The notes under the pieces: generated by a model
Told to the model about the DNA's origin: nothing
Database searches by the model: none
Seen by the model: only the letters and a program-made list of their open reading frames with translations
Assembly: GCF_904848585.1 (NCBI RefSeq)
Contig: NZ_CAJHCR010000001.1
Span: 124,001 to 188,000, forward strand
Origin: Paraburkholderia kirstenboschensis
GTDB lineage: Bacteria; Pseudomonadota; Gammaproteobacteria; Burkholderiales; Burkholderiaceae
DNA: 64,000 nucleotides
Direction: 5' to 3'
Program-made: the position numbers and the translations under genes
Part shown: positions 8,415 to 16,099 of the stretch, one piece after another
How positions within the stretch are numbered: position 1 is the stretch's first letter
Layout: each line of letters starts with the position of its first letter

Positions 8415-9372
8415 CGTGCTTATGTCCGTCGCGTGAGTCGTGCTGGTGTGAGTGGTCGTGCGCGGGTCCGTGCGAATGACCATGGGAATGCGAGTGACCG
8501 CCGTTCCCGTCATGTTCATGTTCGTGATCGTGTTTTTCTACTTCGACGCCGCCCGACATCACGAAGATGCGGCCGTTCACGCGCATCACGTCGATGGGCG
8601 AACCGTAGAGGCGCGACAGCACGGGCCGCGTGATGACCTCGTCGACGGTGCCGAGCGCGGCCACGCCGCTGCCGAGATACAGCACGCGATCGAGCGAGTT
8701 GAGCAGCGGATTCAGTTCGTGCGCCGAGAACAGCACGGCAATGCCGAGTTCCTGCTGCACGCGCCGCACGAGTTCGACCACGCTCTTCTGATGATGCGGG
8801 TCGAGGCTGATGAGCGGTTCGTCCAGCAGCAGCAGTTTCGGCGCGCCCAGCAGACATTGCGCGAGCAGCAGGCGCTGCCGCTCGCCGCCCGAGAGTTCGG
8901 ATAACGGCCGCTCGGCGAGCTTGCGGCCGTCGACCAGTTCTAGCACGCGCTCGACGTCCGCGCGCGTTCTGGCGTCTGCGTGAGGTAGGCCCCAACGGTG
9001 GCCGTCGGCCGCCATCGCCACGAAATCGCGGCCACGCACTCGCCGTCCAGCGAGCGCGCTGCGCGTTTGCGGCATATAACCGATCGACGCGTTGCCGCGC
9101 TCCACCGGCTGCCCCAGTACGCGGATCGAACCGCTTGCCGCCGGCACGAGGCCGAGCACCGCGCGCATCAGCGTGGTCTTGCCCGCGCCGTTCGGCCCGA
9201 GCACGCCGATGAATTCACCCTGATTCACGACGAAGCCGGCATCGCGCAAGATCGTGCGGTCGCCGAGTTCGAGCGTGACGTGATCGAGTTCAAGCACGGG
9301 CGCGCGGCTCGCCGCGAGCGTCGCTGCGCTCGCTGACAGATTGGCTGGCGTGCTGCGGCCGGTAACATTCAT
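8407..9372 (-). CDS. znuC: Zinc ABC transporter ATP-binding protein with His-rich C-terminal tail
   Basis: The 321-residue ATPase drives zinc import. Walker A is GPNGAGKTT (residues 59-67), the ABC signature LSGGERQR (160-167), Walker B LLLLDEP (180-186) and the switch His is His218. The catalytic core ends near residue 275. It is followed by a ~40-residue tail (281-321) with about 15 His alternating with Asp/Ser/Gly, such as HDHEHEHDGNGGHSHSHGHS. Such tails bind Zn/Ni and are more usual on the periplasmic binding protein or on metal chaperones. ATG 9372 overlaps the znuA stop by four bases (ATGA). The assignment to zinc rests on the adjacent zur gene. Confidence 0.93.
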   Translation of the reverse strand: MNVTGRSTPANLSASAATLAASRAPVLELDHVTLELGDRTILRDAGFVVNQGEFIGVLGPNGAGKTTLMRAVLGLVPAASGSIRVLGQPVERGNASIGYMPQTRSALAGRRVRGRDFVAMAADGHRWGLPHADARTRADVERVLELVDGRKLAERPLSELSGGERQRLLLAQCLLGAPKLLLLDEPLISLDPHHQKSVVELVRRVQQELGIAVLFSAHELNPLLNSLDRVLYLGSGVAALGTVDEVITRPVLSRLYGSPIDVMRVNGRIFVMSGGVEVEKHDHEHEHDGNGGHSHSHGHSHGPAHDHSHQHDSRDGHKHDV

Positions 9373-10289
9373 TGGGTTTTTCCTTTGACGCCGGCCGCGT
9401 CGCCTTTGGCGAGCGCTGCGCCGAGCGCGTCGAGCTGCGAGAGCATCCACGTCTGATAAGTGTTGCCGGCCGGCTCGGTCTCGGTGACGCTCATGGTCGG
9501 CACCTTCGATTGCTGCGCGAGTTTCAACATGCGTTTGGTCAGAGCCTCGGTTGCCTGGCTGTTATAGATCAGCACGCGCACGCGTTTTTCACGCAGATCT
9601 CGTTCGAACGCGGCGATGTCGGACGCGCTCGCTTCGGTGTCGTTCATGGCGGCCAGTTGAAAGCGCATATTGCGCATGCTTAGTCCGATCGCGTCCGACA
9701 TATAGCCGAACACCGGCTCGGTTGCCGTGACCGGCGTGCCCGCGTAATGCGCATGCAGTTCGGCAACCTTCGCCTCCACCGGTTTCAGCGAATCGAGAAA
9801 CTTCGCGAGGTTCGCATCGTACGCCGACTTGTGCGCCGGGTCGGCCGCGACGAGCGCCTCGTTCACCGCGCGCGCCACCTTGGGCATGGTCGACGGGTCG
9901 TACCAGAGATGCGGATTGTCGCCGCTCTTCTTGCCGCTAAGCTCGGCCGCGACGATCGTCGTGCGCTTCGCGCCCTTCGAAGCCGCCAGCAGTTTCACCA
10001 TCCACGGATCGTAGTCGGCACCGTTGTAGACCACGATGCTCGCGTGCTGCAACGCGCGCGCCGTCTTCGGGCTGGCTTCGAACAGATGCGGGTCCTGGTC
10101 CGGATTGCTGAGAATGCTGGTCACGTCGACGCGCTCGCCGCCGAGTTGCTGCACCACGTCGCCATAAAAGTTTTCCGCGGCTACCACGGGGATTTTCGCA
10201 TCCGCGGCAAATGCTGCATGGCTTAACGCGAACGCGGCTGTAACTGCGGCGACATATCTGGACAACAACCTCGTGCTCGTCTTCTTCAT
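9369..10289 (-). CDS. znuA: Zinc ABC transporter periplasmic binding protein
   Basis: This 306-residue cluster A-I binding protein has a Sec signal peptide ending near AFA-ADA (residues 26-30) and would capture Zn2+ in the periplasm. Probable ligands are His68 (DPHLFE) and His127 (NPHLWYD). At the third position, where ZnuA usually has His in HxxFxY, the sequence reads TEPVFGYM, so a Glu may coordinate. The His/Asp-rich loop common in ZnuA is absent; that feature is instead on ZnuC. It lies 52 bases behind zur with its own AGGA ribosome site and no terminator between, so zur and znuACB are probably one transcript. Manganese as substrate is possible but less likely given zur. Confidence 0.88.
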   Translation of the reverse strand: MKKTSTRLLSRYVAAVTAAFALSHAAFAADAKIPVVAAENFYGDVVQQLGGERVDVTSILSNPDQDPHLFEASPKTARALQHASIVVYNGADYDPWMVKLLAASKGAKRTTIVAAELSGKKSGDNPHLWYDPSTMPKVARAVNEALVAADPAHKSAYDANLAKFLDSLKPVEAKVAELHAHYAGTPVTATEPVFGYMSDAIGLSMRNMRFQLAAMNDTEASASDIAAFERDLREKRVRVLIYNSQATEALTKRMLKLAQQSKVPTMSVTETEPAGNTYQTWMLSQLDALGAALAKGDAAGVKGKTQ

Positions 10290-10341
10290 TATGTGTCCTG
10301 CTGCGTGAGGGTTGAATGAATTGCAAACGTGAAGCGATGGC

Positions 10342-10818
10342 TCATATGGGCGCGACGGCGCGCGACGCGCGTGCGCACAACGCGCAAAGACCGCTCAATT
10401 CGACGACCTGACGGTGTACCTCGAAGCCATGTGCCGGCGCGCTATGCGACAACTGTTCGGCGAGGCCGTCGCCCGGAATCTCGACGGTCGCCCCGCAGCG
10501 GTCGCACATCAGAAACTGGCTGCAGTGCGGCACGCCGACCTCGCAGCAGGCGACAAACGCGTTTTTCGACTCGATGCGATGCACGAAGCCATGCTCGAGC
10601 AGAAAGTCGAGCGCGCGGTAGACGGTGGTGGGCGGCACGCGGCCGCGTTCGGGTTCGAGCGCGGCCAGCAACTCATAGGCGCCCACGGGCCGTTCGCTGG
10701 CGACAATCGCCGCATACACCTGACGCCGCAGCGGCGTTAGCGACAGGCCGTGCAACGCGGCATGCGCTTCGGCATGCGCGAGCCGCACAGCGTGATGTTC
10801 TGCAGTCGATGTAGCCAT
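10342..10818 (-). CDS. zur: Zinc uptake regulator, Fur family
   Basis: The 158-residue protein has the Fur fold: a winged helix (LTPLRRQVYAAIV, then PPTTVYRALDFLLEHGFVHRI) and a dimerisation part with the structural Cys pairs CDRCG and CALC. The Zur-like features are the missing first His-rich segment of true Fur and the location directly upstream of znuA. It represses zinc import genes when zinc is sufficient. ATG 10818 has AGGAG ten bases upstream. A dyad resembling a Zur box lies 61 bases upstream of the start, so the operon is probably autoregulated. Confidence 0.9.
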   Translation of the reverse strand: MATSTAEHHAVRLAHAEAHAALHGLSLTPLRRQVYAAIVASERPVGAYELLAALEPERGRVPPTTVYRALDFLLEHGFVHRIESKNAFVACCEVGVPHCSQFLMCDRCGATVEIPGDGLAEQLSHSAPAHGFEVHRQVVELSGLCALCARASRAVAPI

Positions 10819-10877
10819 CAGCGTGGATCTCCTACGGTGACGTCATGCGGATGTAAGGGCGGCTCGTGAAGCGAGGT

Positions 10878-10899
10878 CGAAATGATATAACGTATCTCG
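10878..10899 (-). promoter_or_regulatory. Candidate Zur box in the zur-znuACB promoter
   Basis: The sequence GAAATGATATAACGTATCTC (10879-10898), flanked by C and G, has outer arms CGAAAT/ATCTCG with one mismatch around an AT-rich core holding GATATAAC. This resembles Zur sites of proteobacteria (GAAATGTTATA-type half sites). It lies 61 bases upstream of the zur start codon in the expected promoter zone. The inner part is only weakly symmetric, hence moderate confidence. Confidence 0.5.
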
Positions 10900-11008
10900 A
10901 TTTTTTGTCAGCTGTCGTGTGCAAGCTCGCCGCAACAGGCTGGCGCACTTGTTCCGCGCTGCACCATCGAAATCTGAGAGAGCGCCTTGACATGACCGGG
11001 TGCGTATC

Positions 11009-11060
11009 CGATCATTCGATCACAAACAGAGCAATTGATCGCGCAATGAGCGTTCGCTCA
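11009..11060 (+). promoter_or_regulatory. Array of three 14-bp dyad sites, 19 bp apart, upstream of the polyol operon
   Basis: Three related elements begin at 11009 (CGATCATTCGATCA), 11028 (AGAGCAATTGATCG) and 11047 (TGAGCGTTCGCTCA). All fit GAKC-N4-GMTC, and the last is a perfect dyad around a central TT. The spacing is exactly 19 bp in both steps. The same motif at the same 19-bp spacing occurs before the facing polyol operon (21427 and 21446). They end 38 bases before the GTG start of the dehydrogenase gene. Binding by the SorC-type regulator (17325-18272) is the first guess; the AraC-type regulator (21742) is the alternative. Confidence 0.65.
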
Positions 11061-11098
11061 CTGCGGCTCCAAAAAGCGAAACGAATCGGAGACAAAGC

Positions 11099-11881
11099 GT
11101 GTCGGCACGATTGCAAGACAAGGTGGCCATCCTGACAGGCGCGGCAAGCGGAATCGGTGAAGCCGTGGCGCGGCGCTATCTGGACGAAGGCGCGCAATGC
11201 GTGCTGGTGGACGTGAAGCCGGCTGACAGTTTCGGCGACACGCTGCGCGCCGCATATGGCGAGCGCGTGCTCACGGTCAGTGCGGATGTCACGCGACGCG
11301 AGGATATCGAGCGCATCGTGGCGAGCACGCTGGAGCGTTTCGGCCAAGTGGATATCCTGTTCAACAATGCGGCGCTGTTCGATATGCGCCCGATCCTCGA
11401 CGAATCCTGGGACGTGTTCGACCGCCTCTTCGCGGTCAATGTGAAGGGCATGTTCTTCCTCATGCAAGCCGTCGCACGGCAGATGGTCGAGCAAGGCCGC
11501 GGCGGCAAGATCATCAATATGTCGTCGCAAGCGGGGCGGCGCGGAGAAGCGCTCGTCTCGCATTACTGCGCGACGAAGGCGGCCGTTCTCAGCTACACGC
11601 AATCTGCCGCATTGGCACTCGCGCCGCACAAGATCAACGTGAACGGCATCGCGCCGGGTGTCGTCGATACGCCGATGTGGAAGGAAGTGGACGCGCTTTT
11701 CGCCCGCTATGAGAACCGGCCGCTCGGCGAGAAAAAGCGCCTTGTCGGTGAAGCGGTGCCGCTTGGTCGCATGGGCGTGCCCGACGATCTGACCGGCGCG
11801 GCGCTATTCCTCGCATCCGCGGATGCAGACTACATCACTGCGCAAACACTGAACGTGGACGGCGGCAACTGGATGAGTTGA
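11099..11881 (+). CDS. Sorbitol (polyol) dehydrogenase, short-chain family
   Basis: The 260-residue SDR has the NAD(H) loop TGAASGIGEAVA, the NNAALFD strand, and the catalytic set Ser (INMSSQAG), Tyr and Lys (HYCATKAAV). The C-terminal part (GIAPGVVDTPMWKEVDALFA) resembles the SmoS/PolS sorbitol and galactitol dehydrogenases, which turn sorbitol into fructose. The start is GTG at 11099 with GGAGA eight bases upstream; no better ATG is in frame. It heads an operon with a CUT1 polyol transporter, as in the smo locus of Rhodobacter, which supports the substrate. Galactitol to tagatose is a possible second activity. Confidence 0.85.
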   Translation: MSARLQDKVAILTGAASGIGEAVARRYLDEGAQCVLVDVKPADSFGDTLRAAYGERVLTVSADVTRREDIERIVASTLERFGQVDILFNNAALFDMRPILDESWDVFDRLFAVNVKGMFFLMQAVARQMVEQGRGGKIINMSSQAGRRGEALVSHYCATKAAVLSYTQSAALALAPHKINVNGIAPGVVDTPMWKEVDALFARYENRPLGEKKRLVGEAVPLGRMGVPDDLTGAALFLASADADYITAQTLNVDGGNWMS

Positions 11882-11963
11882 GCGGCTGAACCCGCATTAT
11901 CCAGCGTCATTTTCGTAGAACAAACGCAGCATTACATAACGCACGAGAAAGGAGACAACAGAC

Positions 11964-13286
11964 ATGAAACCAGCCCTCAAATCCGCGCTCAAGGCGGTTA
12001 GCGCAGGCGCCGCTACATGCTTCGCGCTGAGTGCGTCGGCGGCCACGGTGACGATCGCGACGCTGAACAATCCGGACATGATCGAGCTGAAGAAGCTGTC
12101 GCCCGAATTCGAAAAGGCGAATCCGGACATCAAGCTGAACTGGGTGATTCTCGAAGAAAACGTGCTGCGTCAACGCGCCACGACGGACATCACGACCGGC
12201 AGCGGCCAGTTCGACGTGATGACGATCGGCGCGTATGAAACGCCGCAGTGGGGCAAGCGCGGCTGGCTCACGCCGCTCACGAACCTGCCCGCCGATTACG
12301 ATCTGAACGACGTCGTGAAGACGGCCCGCGACGGCCTCTCCGCCGGCGGCCAGTTATACGCGCTGCCGTTTTACGTCGAAAGCTCAATGACGTATTACCG
12401 CAAGGACCTGTTCGCGGCGAAGGGCCTGAAAATGCCCGATCAGCCGACTTACGACCAGATCGCGCAGTTCGCCGACAAGCTCACCGACAAAGCCAACGGC
12501 ATGTACGGCATCTGCTTGCGCGGCAAGGCGGGCTGGGGCGAAAACATGGCGTATGGCACGACCGTGGTGAACACGTTCGGCGGCCGCTGGTTCGACGAAA
12601 AGTGGCACGCGCAACTCACTTCGCCGGAATGGAAGAAGGCGATCACGTTCTATGTCGATCTGTTGAAGAAGAATGGGCCGCCGGGAGCGAGCTCGAACGG
12701 CTTCAACGAAAACCTGACGCTGATGTCCTCGGGCAAGTGCGCAATGTGGATCGACGCGACGGTGGCGGCGGGCATTCTGTACAACAAGCAGCAGTCGCAG
12801 ATCGCGGACAAGGTCGGTTTTGCCGCGGCGCCGGTGGCGGTTACGCCGAAGGGTTCGCACTGGCTGTGGGCCTGGGCGCTCGCGATTCCGAAGTCCTCCA
12901 AACAGGCTGACGCGGCGAAGAAGTTCATTACGTGGGCCACGTCGAAGCAGTACATCGAACTCGTCGCGAAGGATGAAGGCTGGGCATCGGTGCCGCCAGG
13001 AACGCGCCAATCGACGTACGCACGCCCCGAGTACAAGCAGGCCGCGCCGTTCGGCGACTTCGTGCTGAAGGCGATCGAAACTGCCGATCCTGATCATCCG
13101 ACGGCGAAGCCCGTGCCGTACACCGGTGTGCAATTCGTTGGGATACCTGAATTCCAGTCGTTCGGCACCGTTGTCGGTCAAAGCATCTCCGGCGCGATTG
13201 CCGGTCAGATGACGGTCGACCAGGCGCTGGCAGCAGGCCAGGCGACCGCGGATCGCGCGGTGAAGCAGGCCGGATATCAGAAGTAA
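11964..13286 (+). CDS. Sorbitol/mannitol ABC transporter substrate-binding protein
   Basis: The product (440 residues) is a CUT1-family periplasmic binding protein with a signal peptide cleaved near ALSASA-ATV (residue ~27). It carries family 1 binding-protein features (FDVMTIGAYETPQWGKRGWL, YALPFYVESSMTYYRKDLF, AMWIDATVAAG) and strongly resembles the SmoE/MtlE polyol receptors. It has an AGGAGA ribosome site. It follows the sorbitol dehydrogenase gene by 82 bases; a strong stem-loop comes shortly after its stop, before the permease genes, which may keep its mRNA more abundant than theirs. Confidence 0.92.
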   Translation: MKPALKSALKAVSAGAATCFALSASAATVTIATLNNPDMIELKKLSPEFEKANPDIKLNWVILEENVLRQRATTDITTGSGQFDVMTIGAYETPQWGKRGWLTPLTNLPADYDLNDVVKTARDGLSAGGQLYALPFYVESSMTYYRKDLFAAKGLKMPDQPTYDQIAQFADKLTDKANGMYGICLRGKAGWGENMAYGTTVVNTFGGRWFDEKWHAQLTSPEWKKAITFYVDLLKKNGPPGASSNGFNENLTLMSSGKCAMWIDATVAAGILYNKQQSQIADKVGFAAAPVAVTPKGSHWLWAWALAIPKSSKQADAAKKFITWATSKQYIELVAKDEGWASVPPGTRQSTYARPEYKQAAPFGDFVLKAIETADPDHPTAKPVPYTGVQFVGIPEFQSFGTVVGQSISGAIAGQMTVDQALAAGQATADRAVKQAGYQK

Positions 13287-13331
13287 CGAAGAGTGAATCG
13301 GAAAGCTCGCCACTGGAGTTACGTGGCGCGT

Positions 13332-13355
13332 GCCGGCTGACGCCCGTCAGCCGGC
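13332..13355 (+). other. Perfect stem-loop between binding-protein and permease genes
   Basis: GCCGGCTGAC (13332-13341) and GTCAGCCGGC (13346-13355) form a perfect 10-bp stem with a GCCC loop, 45 bases after the binding-protein stop. No T-run follows, so it is not a full intrinsic terminator. In transporter operons such hairpins protect the upstream binding-protein mRNA from 3' decay or cause partial termination. Confidence 0.75.
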
Positions 13356-13475
13356 TTACGCAGCACAGCGGGCCGTCACGGCCGCGCATACGCCGCAACG
13401 CCGCCTCGTGTTCATAGCGATATGGCGATTCATGCGGTTCGTGCCGCCCGCGCATTACCGAACAGGTGGTCAATC

Positions 13476-14411
13476 ATGCGTCCTCTGCGCCTGCCTCTCA
13501 TGCATGCCCATCCTCAGACAGAAAAGGAACGAGAAGTCCGTAAAGCCAATTCCGCGCGCTGGCTCGTGTCGCCGTCGGTCGCGGTACTGCTGCTGTGGAT
13601 GACGATTCCGCTCGCGATGACGATCTGGTTTTCGTTCTCGCGCTACAACCTGTTGAATCCGGACGTGAAGGGTTTCGCCGGTTTCGACAACTATCAGTTC
13701 CTCGCCAGCGATCCGTCGTTCGGTCCGTCGATCGGCCATACGTTGCAACTGATCGTGTCGGTGCTGGTGATCACGGTGGTCGGCGGCGTGCTGATGGCGA
13801 TTCTGTTCGATCGCAAGTTCTACGGCCAGGGCGTCGCGCGGCTGCTTGCCATCGCGCCGTTCTTCGTGATGCCTACAGTGAGCGCGCTGATCTGGAAGAA
13901 CATGATTCTGCATCCGGTCTACGGCCTCGTCGCGAGCGCGATGCGCGCAATCGGCCTGCAGCCGATCGACTGGTTTGCCGAGTATCCATTGACTGCGGTC
14001 ATCATGATCGTCGCGTGGCAATGGCTGCCGTTCGCGTTTCTGATTCTGTTCACGGCGATCCAGTCGCTCGATCAGGAGCAGAAGGAAGCGGCGCGGATCG
14101 ACGGCGCGGGACCATTCGCGATGTTCTTCTACATCACGCTGCCGCACCTGAAACGCGCGATTGCCGTGGTGGTGATGATGGAGACGATTTTCCTGCTGTC
14201 CATCTTCGCTGAAATCTATACGACGACCGGCGGCGGTCCGGGCACCGCGACCACCAACCTGTCGTACCTGATCTATTCGCTCGGCCTGCAACAGTTCGAC
14301 GTCGGTCTCGCCTCGGCGGGCGGCATTCTCGCTGTCGTGCTGGCCAATATCGTGTCGTTCTTCCTCGTGCGGATGCTCGCGAAGAACCTCAAAGGGGAGT
14401 ACGAAAAATGA
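13476..14411 (+). CDS. Polyol ABC transporter permease, MalF-type subunit
   Basis: This inner-membrane protein of 311 residues has six predicted helices and the EAA loop (QKEAARIDGAGPFAMFFYITLP) that docks to the ATPase. It matches the SmoF/MtlF class. ATG 13476 has AGGTGG seven bases upstream; ATG 13500 is in frame but has no ribosome site, and an ATG at 13422 would precede the expected N-terminus. The stop overlaps the next start by four bases (ATGA). Confidence 0.92.
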   Translation: MRPLRLPLMHAHPQTEKEREVRKANSARWLVSPSVAVLLLWMTIPLAMTIWFSFSRYNLLNPDVKGFAGFDNYQFLASDPSFGPSIGHTLQLIVSVLVITVVGGVLMAILFDRKFYGQGVARLLAIAPFFVMPTVSALIWKNMILHPVYGLVASAMRAIGLQPIDWFAEYPLTAVIMIVAWQWLPFAFLILFTAIQSLDQEQKEAARIDGAGPFAMFFYITLPHLKRAIAVVVMMETIFLLSIFAEIYTTTGGGPGTATTNLSYLIYSLGLQQFDVGLASAGGILAVVLANIVSFFLVRMLAKNLKGEYEK

Positions 14412-15283
14412 GCCAGGTTGCCTCTACTCCGGCGTCGACCACGGCGCCTATGACCGTGCCGGCAAAGTCGCCGTTCGCCGCGATCCGCCGCGGCATTCCC
14501 GGCGTGATCGCCTGGCTTGTCGCGCTGCTGTTGTTCTTCCCGATCTTCTGGATGACGATCACCGCATTCAAGACGGAACAGCAGGCGTACTCGTCGTCGC
14601 TATTTTTCACACCGACGTTCGACAGTTTTCGCGAGGTATTCGCGCGCAGCAATTACTTCTCGTTCGCGTGGAATTCGATCCTGATCTCGGTCGGCGTGAC
14701 GGTGCTGTGCCTGATTCTCGCCGTGCCGGCCGCATATGCGATGGCGTTTTTCCCGACGCGCCGCACGCAAAAAGTGCTGTTGTGGATGCTGTCGACAAAG
14801 ATGATGCCGTCGGTCGGCGTGCTCGTGCCGATCTATCTGCTGTGGAAAAACAGCGGCTTGCTCGATACGGTGTCCGGTCTCGTGATCGTCTACACGCTGA
14901 TCAATCTGCCGATTGCGGTGTGGATGTCGTTCACGTACTTCGCCGAAATTCCGCGGGATATTCTCGAAGCGGGGCGTATAGACGGCGCGGCGACCTGGCA
15001 GGAAATCGTCTACCTGCTGATGCCGATGGCGCTGCCGGGGCTCGCTTCCACCGCACTGCTGCTCGTGATTCTTTCGTGGAACGAAGCATTCTGGAGCATC
15101 AACCTGTCGAGTTCCAACGCGGCGCCGCTAACCGTTTTCATTGCGTCTTACTCGAGCCCTGAGGGCCTGTTCTGGGCCAAGCTGTCCGCCGCTTCGCTGC
15201 TGGCGGTGGCGCCGATTCTGATCGTCGGCTGGCTCTCACAGAAGCAACTCGTGCGCGGCCTCACGTTCGGGGCGGTCAAATGA
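14408..15283 (+). CDS. Polyol ABC transporter permease, MalG-type subunit
   Basis: The second membrane subunit (291 residues) has six helices and the EAA motif in IPRDILEAGRIDGAATWQEI. An N-terminal cytoplasmic segment rich in Ala/Thr/Pro precedes the first helix (IAWLVALLLFFPIFWMTI). It pairs with the preceding permease to form the channel for sorbitol/mannitol. Start and stop both overlap neighbours by four bases, so translation is coupled through three genes. Confidence 0.92.
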   Translation: MSQVASTPASTTAPMTVPAKSPFAAIRRGIPGVIAWLVALLLFFPIFWMTITAFKTEQQAYSSSLFFTPTFDSFREVFARSNYFSFAWNSILISVGVTVLCLILAVPAAYAMAFFPTRRTQKVLLWMLSTKMMPSVGVLVPIYLLWKNSGLLDTVSGLVIVYTLINLPIAVWMSFTYFAEIPRDILEAGRIDGAATWQEIVYLLMPMALPGLASTALLLVILSWNEAFWSINLSSSNAAPLTVFIASYSSPEGLFWAKLSAASLLAVAPILIVGWLSQKQLVRGLTFGAVK

Positions 15284-15981
15284 CGGCAGGCACCAGTGCA
15301 GGAAATTTCGCGCTGATCTGCGATTGCGACGGTGTATTGATCGACAGCGAAGCGGTGGCTGCCAGCATGCTCGTACATGAACTCGAAGCGCGCTGGCCGG
15401 GCGCCGATATCGAGCCGGTCGTGCTGCCGCTCCTCGGGCTGCGCATCGAAAAAGTGCTGGAGGGCACGGCGATGCAACTCGGCAAAAGCCTCGGCCTCGA
15501 CGACATCGATGCGATTCGCCGGTCAGTGGAAGCGGCGGCGATGCAGGCGCCGGCAGTGCAGGGCATCGAGCAGGCGCTGGCGCAGGTGCCGCTCGTCAAG
15601 GGCTGCGCGAGCAACAGTTTTCGGCCTTACGTGGAGACGGTGCTTGCGCGTACCGGCCTCGTGAGGTTTTTCGGCGACCGTCTTTTTTGCGCCGATAGCG
15701 TGACCAATCCGAAGCCCGCGCCCGATGTCTATCTGGCGGCGGCGAAGGGTTTGCGGCTCGCGCCTTCGGCCTGCCTCGTGGTGGAGGACAGCGTGACCGG
15801 CGTCACGGCGGCAAGCGCGGCGGGAATGACGGTGCTGGGCTTCATCGGCGGCGGTCATGCGAGCGACGCGCAGATCGACAAGCTGCATGCGGCCGGGGCG
15901 CGCCATGTGTTCGACGACATGCGTCAGTTGCCGGAGCTGGTCGCGCAATGGACGTTGAGCGCGACCGCCGCGGCGCCGTAA
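15280..15981 (+). CDS. HAD-superfamily phosphatase within the polyol operon
   Basis: The 233-residue protein is a haloacid-dehalogenase-type hydrolase of the beta-phosphoglucomutase/phosphatase subgroup. Motif I is CDCDGVLIDSE (nucleophile Asp and acid Asp), motif II is the Ser of KGCASNS, motif III the Lys before PAPDVY, and motif IV is VEDSVTG. It would remove phosphate from a small sugar phosphate. It starts inside the stop of the permease gene (ATGA), so it is made together with the transporter. The substrate is unknown; a sugar- or polyol-phosphate made by side phosphorylation is a reasonable guess. Confidence 0.85.
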   Translation: MTAGTSAGNFALICDCDGVLIDSEAVAASMLVHELEARWPGADIEPVVLPLLGLRIEKVLEGTAMQLGKSLGLDDIDAIRRSVEAAAMQAPAVQGIEQALAQVPLVKGCASNSFRPYVETVLARTGLVRFFGDRLFCADSVTNPKPAPDVYLAAAKGLRLAPSACLVVEDSVTGVTAASAAGMTVLGFIGGGHASDAQIDKLHAAGARHVFDDMRQLPELVAQWTLSATAAAP

Positions 15982-16099
15982 GCGCGGGCGACACAACGCA
16001 CGACGAACGTGCGACCAACACAGCAGCAACGCGCACGCAAACGCATAAGCAACGCGTGGCAATAGACAAGCAACACACAGCATTACACGGAGACACATC

